Shown here: positions 25,315-33,752 of the stretch, piece after piece
How the letters are laid out: each line of letters opens with the position of its first letter
Numbering within the stretch: the stretch's first letter is position 1
Assembly (NCBI GenBank): GCA_039819165.1
Contig: JBCBSM010000001.1
Coordinates: 1,798,001 to 1,862,000 of the forward strand
Length of the DNA stretch: 64,000 nucleotides
Reading direction: 5' to 3'
Source of the DNA: Planctomycetota bacterium
GTDB lineage: Bacteria; Planctomycetota; Phycisphaerae; Phycisphaerales; UBA1924
The notes under the pieces: generated by a model
The model's input: the letters and a program-made list of their open reading frames with translations, nothing else
What the model was told of the DNA's origin: nothing
Database searches by the model: none
Made by a program: the position numbers and the translations under genes

Positions 25315-25826
25315 CGAGCACCTCGCATCCCTCCGGGCGCCACGGGCACCCGTCTCCATCCGGTGCAAGGCGGATCGGCCGCGCCGAGCGGGCGCTTGAT
25401 CCGTTGGTTGGGAACACGCCGTAAGTTCAAGCTTCAATGAGGGTTAACCGGACGCATCCGCCCTTATCAGCAGCACTATCTGGACACACGGGGTGTTGTG
25501 GGACGTGGGGCGAGCCCGCGCCCGGGGGCCCGGAACCACTGCGCGGGAGCGATGCCTACGCGCCACCTGGGCGTCGCCCGAGCGGGGCCTAGCCGTCCGC
25601 CGGGGGCCGCCTGATGCATCCCCGCGGCGTCTCGGACGTAGGGTTTGCCACGCCCGCCTCGGTGGTGGCGGGCGTGCTGTCGGTCGGGCCCGCGTCGGGC
25701 TATCCTGCCGGCCGCGTCCCGCCGGTCGTCGCCATCTCGGGCGGCGTGCGGGGTGCGTGCCGACTCGTGCGCCCCGCGTGCGGCCAAAAAAGTGGACCGC
25801 CGCAACCTGCCTGAGGAGTGCCGCTC
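25315..25826. other. Long divergent intergenic region with a hairpin
   Basis: About 510 bases without a convincing gene between two divergent starts. It contains a relatively AT-rich patch near 25421-25447 and a perfect 10-base-pair hairpin, CACGCCCGCC at 25649-25658 with GGCGGGCGTG at 25667-25676. The hairpin could form in the leader of the downstream gene. Short open frames here lack ribosome sites and recognisable content. The length suggests regulated promoters in both directions, but no box is clear enough to call. Confidence 0.45.
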
Positions 25827-27986
25827 GTGCCCCAGCTCTCGCGATCCATCCTGCCCGTGCTCGTCGGCGGCCTCGTGCTGGCGTTCGCCTCCCCCACGCT
25901 GGCCCAGGACGACCCCACGCGGCTGACCGACCGCCAGGTGCTCGAGGAGTTCATCCACTTCACCTTTATTGATCGCGACGACGTGGCGGCCGACTACGGC
26001 CAGCAGTTGCTGGAGCGGGGCGTGGACCCGCAGGCCTTCGTCGACCTGATCGAGACCGCGGGGCTGGCCGACCGCTTCGACCGCGCGGTGGGCGAGGCCA
26101 TCCGCTCGGGCGTGGCCGAGACCGTGGCGGCCGACCTGCGGCGGCTGTTCGAGGAGGGCAAGCTGCAGCGGGTCCGCGATCCGCAGCAGATCGCCGAGAG
26201 CATCGCGCTGCTGACCGGCCCGCTCCGCGGGCGGCTGATCGCCAAGGAGCGGCTGCTGGCGGCGGGCGAGTACGCCGTGCCGCAGCTGCTCCGCGTGATC
26301 GAGGACGGCCAGGACTCCGCCCTGGTGCGGGAGGTTCGGGCGGTGCTGGTCGACATGCGGCAGCAGGCGGTGCTGCCCCTGAGCGTGGCGCTCCGCGAGG
26401 CGGCGCCCCGATCGCAGCGGGTCATCGCCGACCTGCTCGGGCAGATCGGCTTCGATACCGCGGTCCCGTTCCTGGCCGAGGTGCAGCGGGCCAGCGACAA
26501 CGAGGACGTTCGCGCCGCAGCGGCCCGCGCGATCGACGCCATCACCGGCGAGCAGTCGGCGACGGCCCACGAGTGGTACGTGCGGGTCGCCGAGAACTAC
26601 TCCCGCGAGGACGCCGGCGTCACGAGCTTCCCGGGCGAGCCCAACCAGTTGGTCTGGAGCTACCAGCCCGAGGTCGGCGGCCTGGTCTTCGATGCGGTGC
26701 CGTCGCAGGTCTTCCACGAGCTGATGGCGATGCGGCTGAGCGAGGACTCGCTCGAGCTGGTCCGCGAGCCCAACCGCACCGCGCTGGCGCTGTGGGTCGC
26801 GTCGTACCTGCGGCTGGACATCGAGCGGGCGGACGGCGACGCGATGGACCTCGGCCTGCGCGAGCCCATGTACTACGCGGTGGCGTCGGGCTCGACCATC
26901 GCCCAGAGCGTGCTGGGCCGGGCGCTGCGGACCAGCAACACGCAGCTTGCCCGCCGATCGATCGAGGCCGTCTCCCGCACGGCGGGCGGCAGCGACCTGT
27001 GGGCGGGCAGCGCCGGGTCGGCCCAGCCGATGGTGGAGGCGCTGACCTATCCCAACCGGCGGGTGCAGTACGAAGCGGCGCTGGCGTTCGCCTCGGCGCA
27101 GCCGCGGACGCCCTTCGAGCGGGCCGATGTGATCGCGCCGACGCTGGCGTCCTCGGTCCGCGGCGCAACGACGCGGTACGCCCTGGTGGTGGCCGCCGAC
27201 GAGGAGGTCTATCGAGGTCTGGCCCGCATGCTGGACGGCATGGGCTACGACGTGGCGCCCTTCGCCGGCTCGCTGGATGCGCTCAGCCAGGAGTATTCGG
27301 CCGCCCCGAGCGTCGACCTGGTGGTCTCGAGCCTTCCGCTCGACCAGACCGTGGGCCTGGTCACCCAGCTGCGGTCGACGACGCGGCTGATGGCCGCCCC
27401 GCTGCTGGTGCTCTCGGACGCGGGCGACGAGACCGAACTGCGGCGGCGATACGGCGCCGACCGGACCATCGCGTTGCGGCCGGCGGGCATCCGCAGCGAC
27501 GAGATGCAGGCGAGCATCGACGATCTCGTCGAGCGGACGCTGGGCGGGCCGATCTCGGCCGAGGAGGCATCCATCTATGCGTCGCGCTCCATTGCGGCGC
27601 TGCTGGAGCTGGCGATCTCCGATAACGGGGTGATCGTGGCGGAGGACGCCGCGAGCCAGCTGATCCGCGCGTTGCAGGAGGACTCGGGCGAGTTCGAGCT
27701 GCCGCTGGCGGAGCTGCTGTCCTGGTTCGATAACGCCGACGCGCAGCGGGCGATCTTCGATCGGGCGCTGCAGGCGCAGGGCGCGCAGCGGATCGCGCTG
27801 CTCGGGCACGCGGCCGACTCGGCGCGTCGGTTCGATAACCAGTTGCTCGATCGGCAGGTGCAGCGTCTGCTGCAGATCGCCCGCACCGGCGCGGACGCCG
27901 AGGCGATCGCCGCCGCCAGCCTGCTGGGCGCCCTGGGCGTGCCGACGGGCGACCTAGCGGGCCTGATCCTCGACGCCCGCGGCTAG
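25827..27986 (+). CDS. Exported HEAT-type protein with degenerate receiver domain
   Basis: A 719-residue protein with a Sec signal peptide (LPVLVGGLVLAFASPTLAQ, cleavage near residue 27). Helical HEAT-like repeats follow (about residues 90-250 and 300-440). At about 450-573 is a stretch that reads like a receiver domain: YALVVAADEEVYRGLARML, then SVDLVVSSLPLDQ where Ser stands for the phospho-acceptor Asp, and IALRPAG where Arg stands for Lys. A helical tail ends it. It probably works in the periplasm as a binding scaffold. GTG at 25827 is chosen because GAGGAG (25813-25818) lies 8 bases upstream. The pilin genes follow after a terminator. Confidence 0.65.
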   Translation: MPQLSRSILPVLVGGLVLAFASPTLAQDDPTRLTDRQVLEEFIHFTFIDRDDVAADYGQQLLERGVDPQAFVDLIETAGLADRFDRAVGEAIRSGVAETVAADLRRLFEEGKLQRVRDPQQIAESIALLTGPLRGRLIAKERLLAAGEYAVPQLLRVIEDGQDSALVREVRAVLVDMRQQAVLPLSVALREAAPRSQRVIADLLGQIGFDTAVPFLAEVQRASDNEDVRAAAARAIDAITGEQSATAHEWYVRVAENYSREDAGVTSFPGEPNQLVWSYQPEVGGLVFDAVPSQVFHELMAMRLSEDSLELVREPNRTALALWVASYLRLDIERADGDAMDLGLREPMYYAVASGSTIAQSVLGRALRTSNTQLARRSIEAVSRTAGGSDLWAGSAGSAQPMVEALTYPNRRVQYEAALAFASAQPRTPFERADVIAPTLASSVRGATTRYALVVAADEEVYRGLARMLDGMGYDVAPFAGSLDALSQEYSAAPSVDLVVSSLPLDQTVGLVTQLRSTTRLMAAPLLVLSDAGDETELRRRYGADRTIALRPAGIRSDEMQASIDDLVERTLGGPISAEEASIYASRSIAALLELAISDNGVIVAEDAASQLIRALQEDSGEFELPLAELLSWFDNADAQRAIFDRALQAQGAQRIALLGHAADSARRFDNQLLDRQVQRLLQIARTGADAEAIAAASLLGALGVPTGDLAGLILDARG

Positions 27987-28057
27987 CGGAACGCCCATAA
28001 CCGCCGCATCCCCGCTTCGGGGCGGCGGCCGGGCCTCCCCCAGCACACACATCCGCT

Positions 28058-28087
28058 ACAGCCCCCCCGCGGGGCTGTTGTCTTTTG
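28058..28087 (+). terminator. Intrinsic terminator after the HEAT-type gene
   Basis: An 8-base-pair stem (ACAGCCCC 28058-28065 with GGGGCTGT 28071-28078), a five-base CCCGC loop and then TGTCTTTTG. It lies 70 bases after the stop of the HEAT-type gene and separates it from the pilin genes. Confidence 0.75.
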
Positions 28088-28247
28088 TGGTTGCACGCCG
28101 AACCTCGTCGGGTGGATCCGATGCTCTCGGCACGGGCTTGCCGTTGTGGCAACCCGGTTTCGAGGAGGTCGCCCGCGCGAGCGTGACGACGTGCTGCCGA
28201 GCAGGTTCGGCTGCAACGCGGGCGGCGGGTACCCGAGGAGGGCACGC

Positions 28248-28694
28248 ATGATGCGCGCACGAGTTCGCAAGGCGTTTACGCTGGTCGAGATCCTGATCGT
28301 TGTGGTGATCCTGGGCATCCTGGCCGCGATCGTTATTCCGCAGTTCACCAACGCCAGCGAGGAGGCGCAGTCCAGCAGCGCCGCCAGCCAGCTGTCGACG
28401 GTGCGCAACCAGATCGAGCTGTTCCGCGTGCGGAACAACGGCACGGCTCCGGCCATCGCCGACATCTTCGTCGAGGAGGTCGCCGGTGACGAGCCGTGGG
28501 ACGGCGTTGTCAACCCGGACTACCTCCGGGCCGCTCCGGTCAACCCCCGCACCGGCACGTCGACGCTCGCCGCCGGCACCGCCGCTCCGACCAGCTCGGT
28601 CGCCGCGGGTGACGATGGCTGGATCTACGACGCCGCCACCGGCTCCATCTGGATGAACGGCTTCGACGAGGTCAACCAGGAATGGATCCCGTAA
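28248..28694 (+). CDS. Type II secretion G-like pseudopilin, copy 1
   Basis: A 148-residue pseudopilin. The N-terminus is a seven- to eight-residue basic leader, then KAFTLVEILIVVVILGILAA, with Glu at mature position 5 and Ala before the cleavage point. The C-terminal globular part ends in DDGWIYDAATGSIWMNGF. It would be cut by a prepilin peptidase and polymerise into the pseudopilus that drives type II secretion, or into a type IV pilus. ATG 28248 follows GAGGAG at 28235-28240. It has its own terminator at 28712, so it may be made at a higher level than its neighbours. Confidence 0.88.
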   Translation: MMRARVRKAFTLVEILIVVVILGILAAIVIPQFTNASEEAQSSSAASQLSTVRNQIELFRVRNNGTAPAIADIFVEEVAGDEPWDGVVNPDYLRAAPVNPRTGTSTLAAGTAAPTSSVAAGDDGWIYDAATGSIWMNGFDEVNQEWIP

Positions 28695-28711
28695 TCGCGT
28701 CTTGAACATTC

Positions 28712-28747
28712 GCCCGGCCTGGGTGGAAGCCCCGGCCGGGCTTTCTT
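28712..28747 (+). terminator. Intrinsic terminator between the two G-like pilin genes
   Basis: The stem GCCCGGCC (28712-28719) pairs with GGCCGGGC (28734-28741) over a 14-base loop and is followed by TTTCTT. It lies 18 bases after the stop of pilin copy 1 and should reduce read-through into copy 2. Confidence 0.75.
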
Positions 28748-28783
28748 CGTGTGTGCGGGACCGCCCGGAGGGAGCACGCAGCC

Positions 28784-29212
28784 ATGGCAGCCATCCGCCC
28801 CAGAGCATTCACGCTCGTCGAGATCCTCATCGTGGTGGTGATCCTCGGAATACTGGCCGCGATCATCGTGCCGCAGATGGTCGGCGCGCAGACCGAATCG
28901 CAGATCAGCGCGACGCTCTACGACCTGGGCAAGATCCGGCGGCACGTGGTGGCCTACGAGGCGCGCAATGATGCCTTCCCCGAGGTTCAGGCCGGCGACG
29001 GCACGTGGGGCCAGATCGTCGGCACCAGCGGCGACTACCTGATGTCGGCGCCCATTAATGCCTACGTCGGCGGCGGCAACCGCGGCGTGATCATCCTGCG
29101 GGACTCGGCCGACACGGCCTTCCAGACCGACCACGGCTGGATCTTCGACGCGGCGGTGGGCGAGGTGTGGGCCGGCGGCTTCAGCGCTCAGGACGCCCCG
29201 CTGCCCAAGTAG
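28784..29212 (+). CDS. Type II secretion G-like pseudopilin, copy 2
   Basis: A 142-residue paralogue of the preceding pilin. The N-terminus reads RAFTLVEILIVVVILGILAA, again with Ala at -1 and Glu at +5. The C-terminal block DHGWIFDAAVGEVWAGGF matches the end of copy 1, so the two arose by duplication. The central part differs, which suggests a different surface or a different place in the filament. ATG 28784 has GGAGGGAG at 28767-28774. The next gene starts 31 bases on, so copy 2 and the GspH-like gene are probably one unit. Confidence 0.87.
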   Translation: MAAIRPRAFTLVEILIVVVILGILAAIIVPQMVGAQTESQISATLYDLGKIRRHVVAYEARNDAFPEVQAGDGTWGQIVGTSGDYLMSAPINAYVGGGNRGVIILRDSADTAFQTDHGWIFDAAVGEVWAGGFSAQDAPLPK

Positions 29213-29243
29213 CCCACGCGGGCGCACACGATCGGAGGACGCG

Positions 29244-29774
29244 ATGCGTCGCCAACGCTCTGCCTACACGCTGGTCGAGGTGCTCGTCGTCGTGACGGTG
29301 CTCGGCATCGCCGCGGCCCTGGTGGTTCCGGCGATGGGATCGGCGGGCAACCTGCGGGTGCAGTCGGCGGTCCGCGAGGTCGTGGCCGACATCACCTTTG
29401 CGCAGTCCGACGCGGTGGCCTACCAGGCGCGGCGGGCCGTCGTCTTCTTCGAGGGCGAGGGCCGCTACGTGGTCTGCGAGGTCCGCGGGGCGACGATCGA
29501 CCCCGAGACCGACGCGCTCTTCGACCGCACCCGGCCCGACGAACGCTACGACGTGATCTGGGACAACCAGCAGACCAACGGGGCGGCGATCATCGACGTC
29601 GACTTCGACGGCGACAACGTCCTGATCTTCGACGAGCTGGGTGGCCCGGTCGAGACCGCCGCGGGCGATCGGCCCGGTGCGGGCGGCGAGATCCGCATCC
29701 GCGACGCCTCGGGCCAGACCTTCGTGATCATGGTCGAGCCCTACACCGGCCGCGTCACCGTCGAGCGCGAATAG
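29244..29774 (+). CDS. GspH-like minor pseudopilin
   Basis: A 176-residue protein with a class III leader and SAYTLVEVLVVVTVLGIAAA at its N-terminus: Ala at -1, Tyr at +1 and Glu at +5. The next block, VREVVADITFAQSDAVAYQA, resembles the conserved helix after the membrane segment of GspH/FimT minor pseudopilins, which cap or prime the pseudopilus. The C-terminal half is acidic. A ribosome site (CGGAGGACG) precedes the ATG. It follows the two G-like pilin genes and precedes a small membrane protein and the secretin. Confidence 0.8.
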   Translation: MRRQRSAYTLVEVLVVVTVLGIAAALVVPAMGSAGNLRVQSAVREVVADITFAQSDAVAYQARRAVVFFEGEGRYVVCEVRGATIDPETDALFDRTRPDERYDVIWDNQQTNGAAIIDVDFDGDNVLIFDELGGPVETAAGDRPGAGGEIRIRDASGQTFVIMVEPYTGRVTVERE

Positions 29775-29833
29775 GCCCTCACGCCCCCCCACCGGCGATG
29801 CCGACATAGAGACCGGGAGGCGTCGACGCACGC

Positions 29834-30079
29834 ATGCGGAGCACTCGGGCACGGCAGCAGCGGAGCACCTTCTCGGTCGTCTTCGGCCGGGGCGGGTTCT
29901 CGATCGCGCTGGCGCTGCTGCTGTTCACGGCCCTCATCTGGCTGCGGCTCCGCATCGTGACCGATGTGCCCCGGATGGCCTACGCCGAGCCCGAGAACGC
30001 GGCCGCCGAGCGCACCGATGGCGCGTCCGATGCGCCGGAGGCGCGTGATCCGGACGCGGCGGCCCCCGGCGGCCGCTAG
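29834..30079 (+). CDS. Small single-pass membrane protein in the pilin-secretin cluster
   Basis: An 81-residue protein: a basic N-terminus, one hydrophobic segment (FSIALALLLFTALIWLRLRI, about residues 22-41) and an acidic, Ala-rich tail outside the membrane. GGGAGGCG lies upstream of the ATG. Its length and place between the GspH-like gene and the secretin suggest an accessory or assembly role like the small GspC/GspN-type parts, but no family is recognised. The coding potential rests on the ribosome site, the membrane segment and the context. Confidence 0.55.
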   Translation: MRSTRARQQRSTFSVVFGRGGFSIALALLLFTALIWLRLRIVTDVPRMAYAEPENAAAERTDGASDAPEARDPDAAAPGGR

Positions 30080-30294
30080 CGGCGGCGCCGCACCCTCACA
30101 GCCCGCACGCCCCGACCAGGCGCTCGGCCTTGCCCGGCCGTCGTAGGGCGACCGCATTGCGCGGATCGCGCAGCCAACGAGCGAGATGGCGGATTGACGG
30201 GCCGAGGAATACCGCGGGATGCCTCGTTGGGCGCGCCGGTGGTCGGCCGCCATCGAGCCTCTCGCGGGGCACCGCGGACAGAGGGATTACAACA

Positions 30295-33200
30295 ATGACC
30301 GCTCGCAGCACGAAGCCGAACGCGCTCGCCTCGAACCTGTCGCTGACGACGGCTTCGGCCGCCGCCCTTGGCGCAGCGGGGCATACTCCGGTGACGCTGG
30401 CCCAGGCCGGCGACGCCTTCTCGATCGAGAAGACCCCGCAGATGACGGCGGTCGGCACCGAGGCCACACCTAGCGACGAGGCCGCGTTGCCCAACAACGG
30501 TGAGATCACCGTCGACGAGCACCTGATCGTCGACCTGCACGTCGTCGACGAGGACCTGGCCGACGTGCTCCAGCTGCTCTCGATCCAGAGCCAGCGGAAC
30601 ATCGTCGCCAGCAACAGTGTGTCGGCCACCGTGACGGCCACGCTCTACGGCGTGACCTTCTACGAGGCACTCGACGCCATCCTGCACGTCAACGGCTTCG
30701 GCTACATCGAGGAAGGCAACTTCATCTATGTGTACACGGCCGAGGAGATCCAGCGGATCATCGATACGAGCCGCAAGCGCTCGTCGGCGGTCATCCCGCT
30801 GGATTACCTCAACCCGACCGACGCCGCCGAGTTCGCCCAGGCGCTGCTGAGCGAGTCGGGCCAGATCAAGGCCCCGGGGCGGACGGCTCCGTTCCAGATC
30901 CCCGATAACGCGCCGGTGGGCGCCGACGACCTGGCAACCGAGTCGTTCATCGTGGTGGTCGACTTCGACAGCAACATCGAGGAGATCCGCAACCTCCTCA
31001 CGCAGATCGACACCAAGCCCAGCCAGGTGCTGGTCGAGGCCACCATCCTGCAGGCGGCCCTCAACGAGGCCAACGCCTTCGGTGTGGACTTCTCGATCAT
31101 CGGCAGCCTGAACTTCGGCGACTTCCTGGGCGGCCCGCTGGACGCCGTCGACACGCTGATCTCGGGCCGCAGCGAGGACGAGTTCGGCACGCCCATCCTG
31201 GTGCCGGGCGAGGCCAACCAGCCCGGCGGCGCCATCACGAGCACCGCGGGCCAGACCAGCAAGGGCGGCACGCTGAAGCTCGGCTACGTCGATGGCGACT
31301 TCGCCGCCTTCCTCCGCGTGCTGGACGAGGTCACCGATACGACCATCATCGCGCGGCCCAAGGTGCTGACGCTCAACCGCCAGCCCGCCCGCGTGCTGGT
31401 CGGCGAGCGCGTCGGCTACCTGAGCAGCACGACGACCGAGACGGGCACGACGCAGACCGTCGAGTTCCTGGATACCGGTACCCAGCTGTACTTCCGCCCG
31501 TTCGTCTCGCGCGACGGGCTGATCCGCATGGAGCTCAAGCCCCAGGTCTCCGAGGCCGTCATCCGCGACGCCACCGATACCGGCGGCTCGACGGTGACCA
31601 TCCCCGACGAGACGACCAACGAGCTGACCGCCAACGTCATGGTCCGCGACGGGCAGACCATCGTGCTGGGCGGCCTGTTCCGCGAGCGGACGCAGTACAC
31701 CCGCCGGCAGGTGCCCTACATCGGCGACCTGCCGTTCATCGGGGCAGCCTTCCGCGGACAGGAGGACGCGGTCGACCGCGCGGAGATCATCTTCATGATC
31801 ACGCCGTCGATCATCAACGACCAGGTCATCTCCGAGTCGGCCGAGCGCGCCAAGGCGCTCATCGAGGGCGCCGTGACCGGCACCCGCGAGGGGCTGCTGC
31901 CCTTCAGCCGCGACAAGCAGGCCTCGCGTCTGCTCGTCGAGGCGCAGCAGCACGCCGCCGATGGCAACACCGACAAGGCGATCTACTGCGTGCGGCGTTC
32001 GCTCTCGCTGAGCCCCAACCAGCCGCAGGCCCGGGTGCTGCTCGAGCGTCTCAGCAACGACGTGCGGACGTGGCCCGAACGGAGCATGCTCCAGGACGTC
32101 TTCGAGATGGAGCTGACCGAGTCGACCGACGAGATCACCGAGGATATCGAGGGTGACGAGGTCGACACCGAGGTTGCTCTTGCCGACGGCGAGATCACCG
32201 AGAGCGAGGAGGCCGCGGACGACGGCGACGCGCTCCAGGTGTCGACCCCGCCGCTGGGGCTGACCGAGATCCCCGACGCCGACGAGGCCGAAGGCGACAC
32301 GACCGACGGTGACGAGCCGGCGGACGGCGAGGACATCTCGGACGAGGCTGATGAGGCCGAGGACGGCGACGAGTCGGACGAGGTCGCCTCGGATCCGACC
32401 GAGGATGCGACCGAGCTTGAGGACGATTCGCTCGCGGAGGCCGACATCGATCCGGAGGCCGCCGAGGCCGAGGCGCTCGCCGCCGATACCGAGACGCTCG
32501 ACGAGACCGAACTGGCCGATGCCCGCGAGGGCGCGGACGGCCAGACCGAGAGCGCCGAGGAGGCCTTCGAGGGCGCCGACTGGGTGTCGCAGCTGGCCGA
32601 CAGCGAGATCGAGAGCGCGGCCGACGCGCTCCCGGTCGAGGGAGCCGACGCGGGCGAGCAGCCCGTGGAGATCGCCGAGGAGGCGATGGCCGAGGCCGAG
32701 GAGCCGACCGAGGGCGTCCTCTTCAACGCCGAGGCGCAGACCGTCGACGTGCTGGTGAGCAACACCGACATGCAGGACGTGCTGCGTGACCTGGGTCGCG
32801 TGTCGCGGCGGAACATCGTGGCCGATCGCGCGGTGACCGGCAACGTGACGGCAACGCTCTACGACATGGACTTCTACGACGCGCTCGACATCCTGACGGG
32901 CATGAACGGCGCGGGCTACGTCGAGGACGGCAAGATCATCTACGTCTACACGCAGGAACAGCTCGACACCATGGCCGCCGCCGAGCGTGCCGAGGCCGAG
33001 GCGCTCGCGGCCGCCGAGGCCGAGGCCCTCGCCGAGGCGGCGCGCGACGACGAATCCACCGATCCGGTCGACCAGACCGAAGGCGATGAGCTCGCATCGG
33101 CCACTGACACGACGCCCGCGGCGGACGACGCAGCGGACGAGGCGACCCCCGACCTGGCGTCCATCTTCGGCGGCGAGCCGGCTACCGATGGGGCCGACGA

Positions 33201-33609
33201 GCCGGCCGAGACCGAGACCACGACCGACGGCGGATCGACGCTCATCGACGAGCCGATGACGCTCGACGACGACCCGACCGACTTCGGGCCCGAGGGCTTC
33301 GGCGAGGACGACTTTGGCAACGGCGGCTTGGGCGAGGGCGGCTTGGGCAACAACGCCGACGCGGGCGCCAACGGTGATATGCCGGCGTTCTCGGGCGTGT
33401 TCGGGGAGGACGGCGAGGTGCTGCCCGAGGCCGAGCCGGTCGAGCGTGAGATCAACGACGCGGCGGCGAAGGCGCTGCTGGGCTCGCTGAGCTTCAGCAC
33501 GTACGAGTGGTCGCCGAGCACGACGCGGGACGCCTTCATGGAGCCCACGCCGTGGGTCAAGGAGCCGGCGTCGATCGACGATGCGGACGCCGAGGCGCTC
33601 ATCGACTAG
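30295..33609 (+). CDS. Secretin with a second, C-terminal STN domain
   Basis: A 1104-residue outer-membrane pore of the GspD/PilQ type. Residues about 78-155 are an STN/N0 domain. N1-type repeats and the secretin core follow (about 245-510), with RVGYLSSTTT, VRDGQTIVLGGLFRE and VPYIGDLPFIGAAFR, the standard C-terminal secretin blocks. A TPR-like helical patch (about 530-600) and a very acidic linker (about 605-800) come next. A second STN copy then sits at about 815-890, sharing RNIVA, VTATLY and IYVYT with the first. The tail is Glu/Gly-rich. The start is ATG 30295. Usual secretins end soon after the beta-barrel, so the extension is unusual. Confidence 0.88.
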   Translation: MTARSTKPNALASNLSLTTASAAALGAAGHTPVTLAQAGDAFSIEKTPQMTAVGTEATPSDEAALPNNGEITVDEHLIVDLHVVDEDLADVLQLLSIQSQRNIVASNSVSATVTATLYGVTFYEALDAILHVNGFGYIEEGNFIYVYTAEEIQRIIDTSRKRSSAVIPLDYLNPTDAAEFAQALLSESGQIKAPGRTAPFQIPDNAPVGADDLATESFIVVVDFDSNIEEIRNLLTQIDTKPSQVLVEATILQAALNEANAFGVDFSIIGSLNFGDFLGGPLDAVDTLISGRSEDEFGTPILVPGEANQPGGAITSTAGQTSKGGTLKLGYVDGDFAAFLRVLDEVTDTTIIARPKVLTLNRQPARVLVGERVGYLSSTTTETGTTQTVEFLDTGTQLYFRPFVSRDGLIRMELKPQVSEAVIRDATDTGGSTVTIPDETTNELTANVMVRDGQTIVLGGLFRERTQYTRRQVPYIGDLPFIGAAFRGQEDAVDRAEIIFMITPSIINDQVISESAERAKALIEGAVTGTREGLLPFSRDKQASRLLVEAQQHAADGNTDKAIYCVRRSLSLSPNQPQARVLLERLSNDVRTWPERSMLQDVFEMELTESTDEITEDIEGDEVDTEVALADGEITESEEAADDGDALQVSTPPLGLTEIPDADEAEGDTTDGDEPADGEDISDEADEAEDGDESDEVASDPTEDATELEDDSLAEADIDPEAAEAEALAADTETLDETELADAREGADGQTESAEEAFEGADWVSQLADSEIESAADALPVEGADAGEQPVEIAEEAMAEAEEPTEGVLFNAEAQTVDVLVSNTDMQDVLRDLGRVSRRNIVADRAVTGNVTATLYDMDFYDALDILTGMNGAGYVEDGKIIYVYTQEQLDTMAAAERAEAEALAAAEAEALAEAARDDESTDPVDQTEGDELASATDTTPAADDAADEATPDLASIFGGEPATDGADEPAETETTTDGGSTLIDEPMTLDDDPTDFGPEGFGEDDFGNGGLGEGGLGNNADAGANGDMPAFSGVFGEDGEVLPEAEPVEREINDAAAKALLGSLSFSTYEWSPSTTRDAFMEPTPWVKEPASIDDADAEALID

Positions 33610-33752
33610 GGACGAGGACTGATAACCCCGCTGGCGGCGGGAGAGTGATGCAGTTGGGCCCGCATCGGGCCGATGCCAGGAGCAACCGAGCGGGCGCCGC
33701 GGCACCCGCTCCCAACGGGGACGCCCTCGGGCGGCACAAGGGACGCAGGACG

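Noticed and set aside
25614-25814. Plus-strand 66-codon open frame in the long spacer
   Set aside because: No ribosome site and no recognisable content; it overlaps the hairpin at 25649.
28128-28141. Sigma-54-like promoter before pilin copy 1 (CGGCACG...TTGC)
   Set aside because: The GG and GC elements are 9 bases apart instead of 10, and the base before GG is C rather than T. Sigma-54 is strict on this spacing.
30076-33705. Very long minus-strand open frame opposite the secretin
   Set aside because: It mirrors the acidic codons of the secretin gene and shows no domain; a shadow frame caused by GC-rich third positions.
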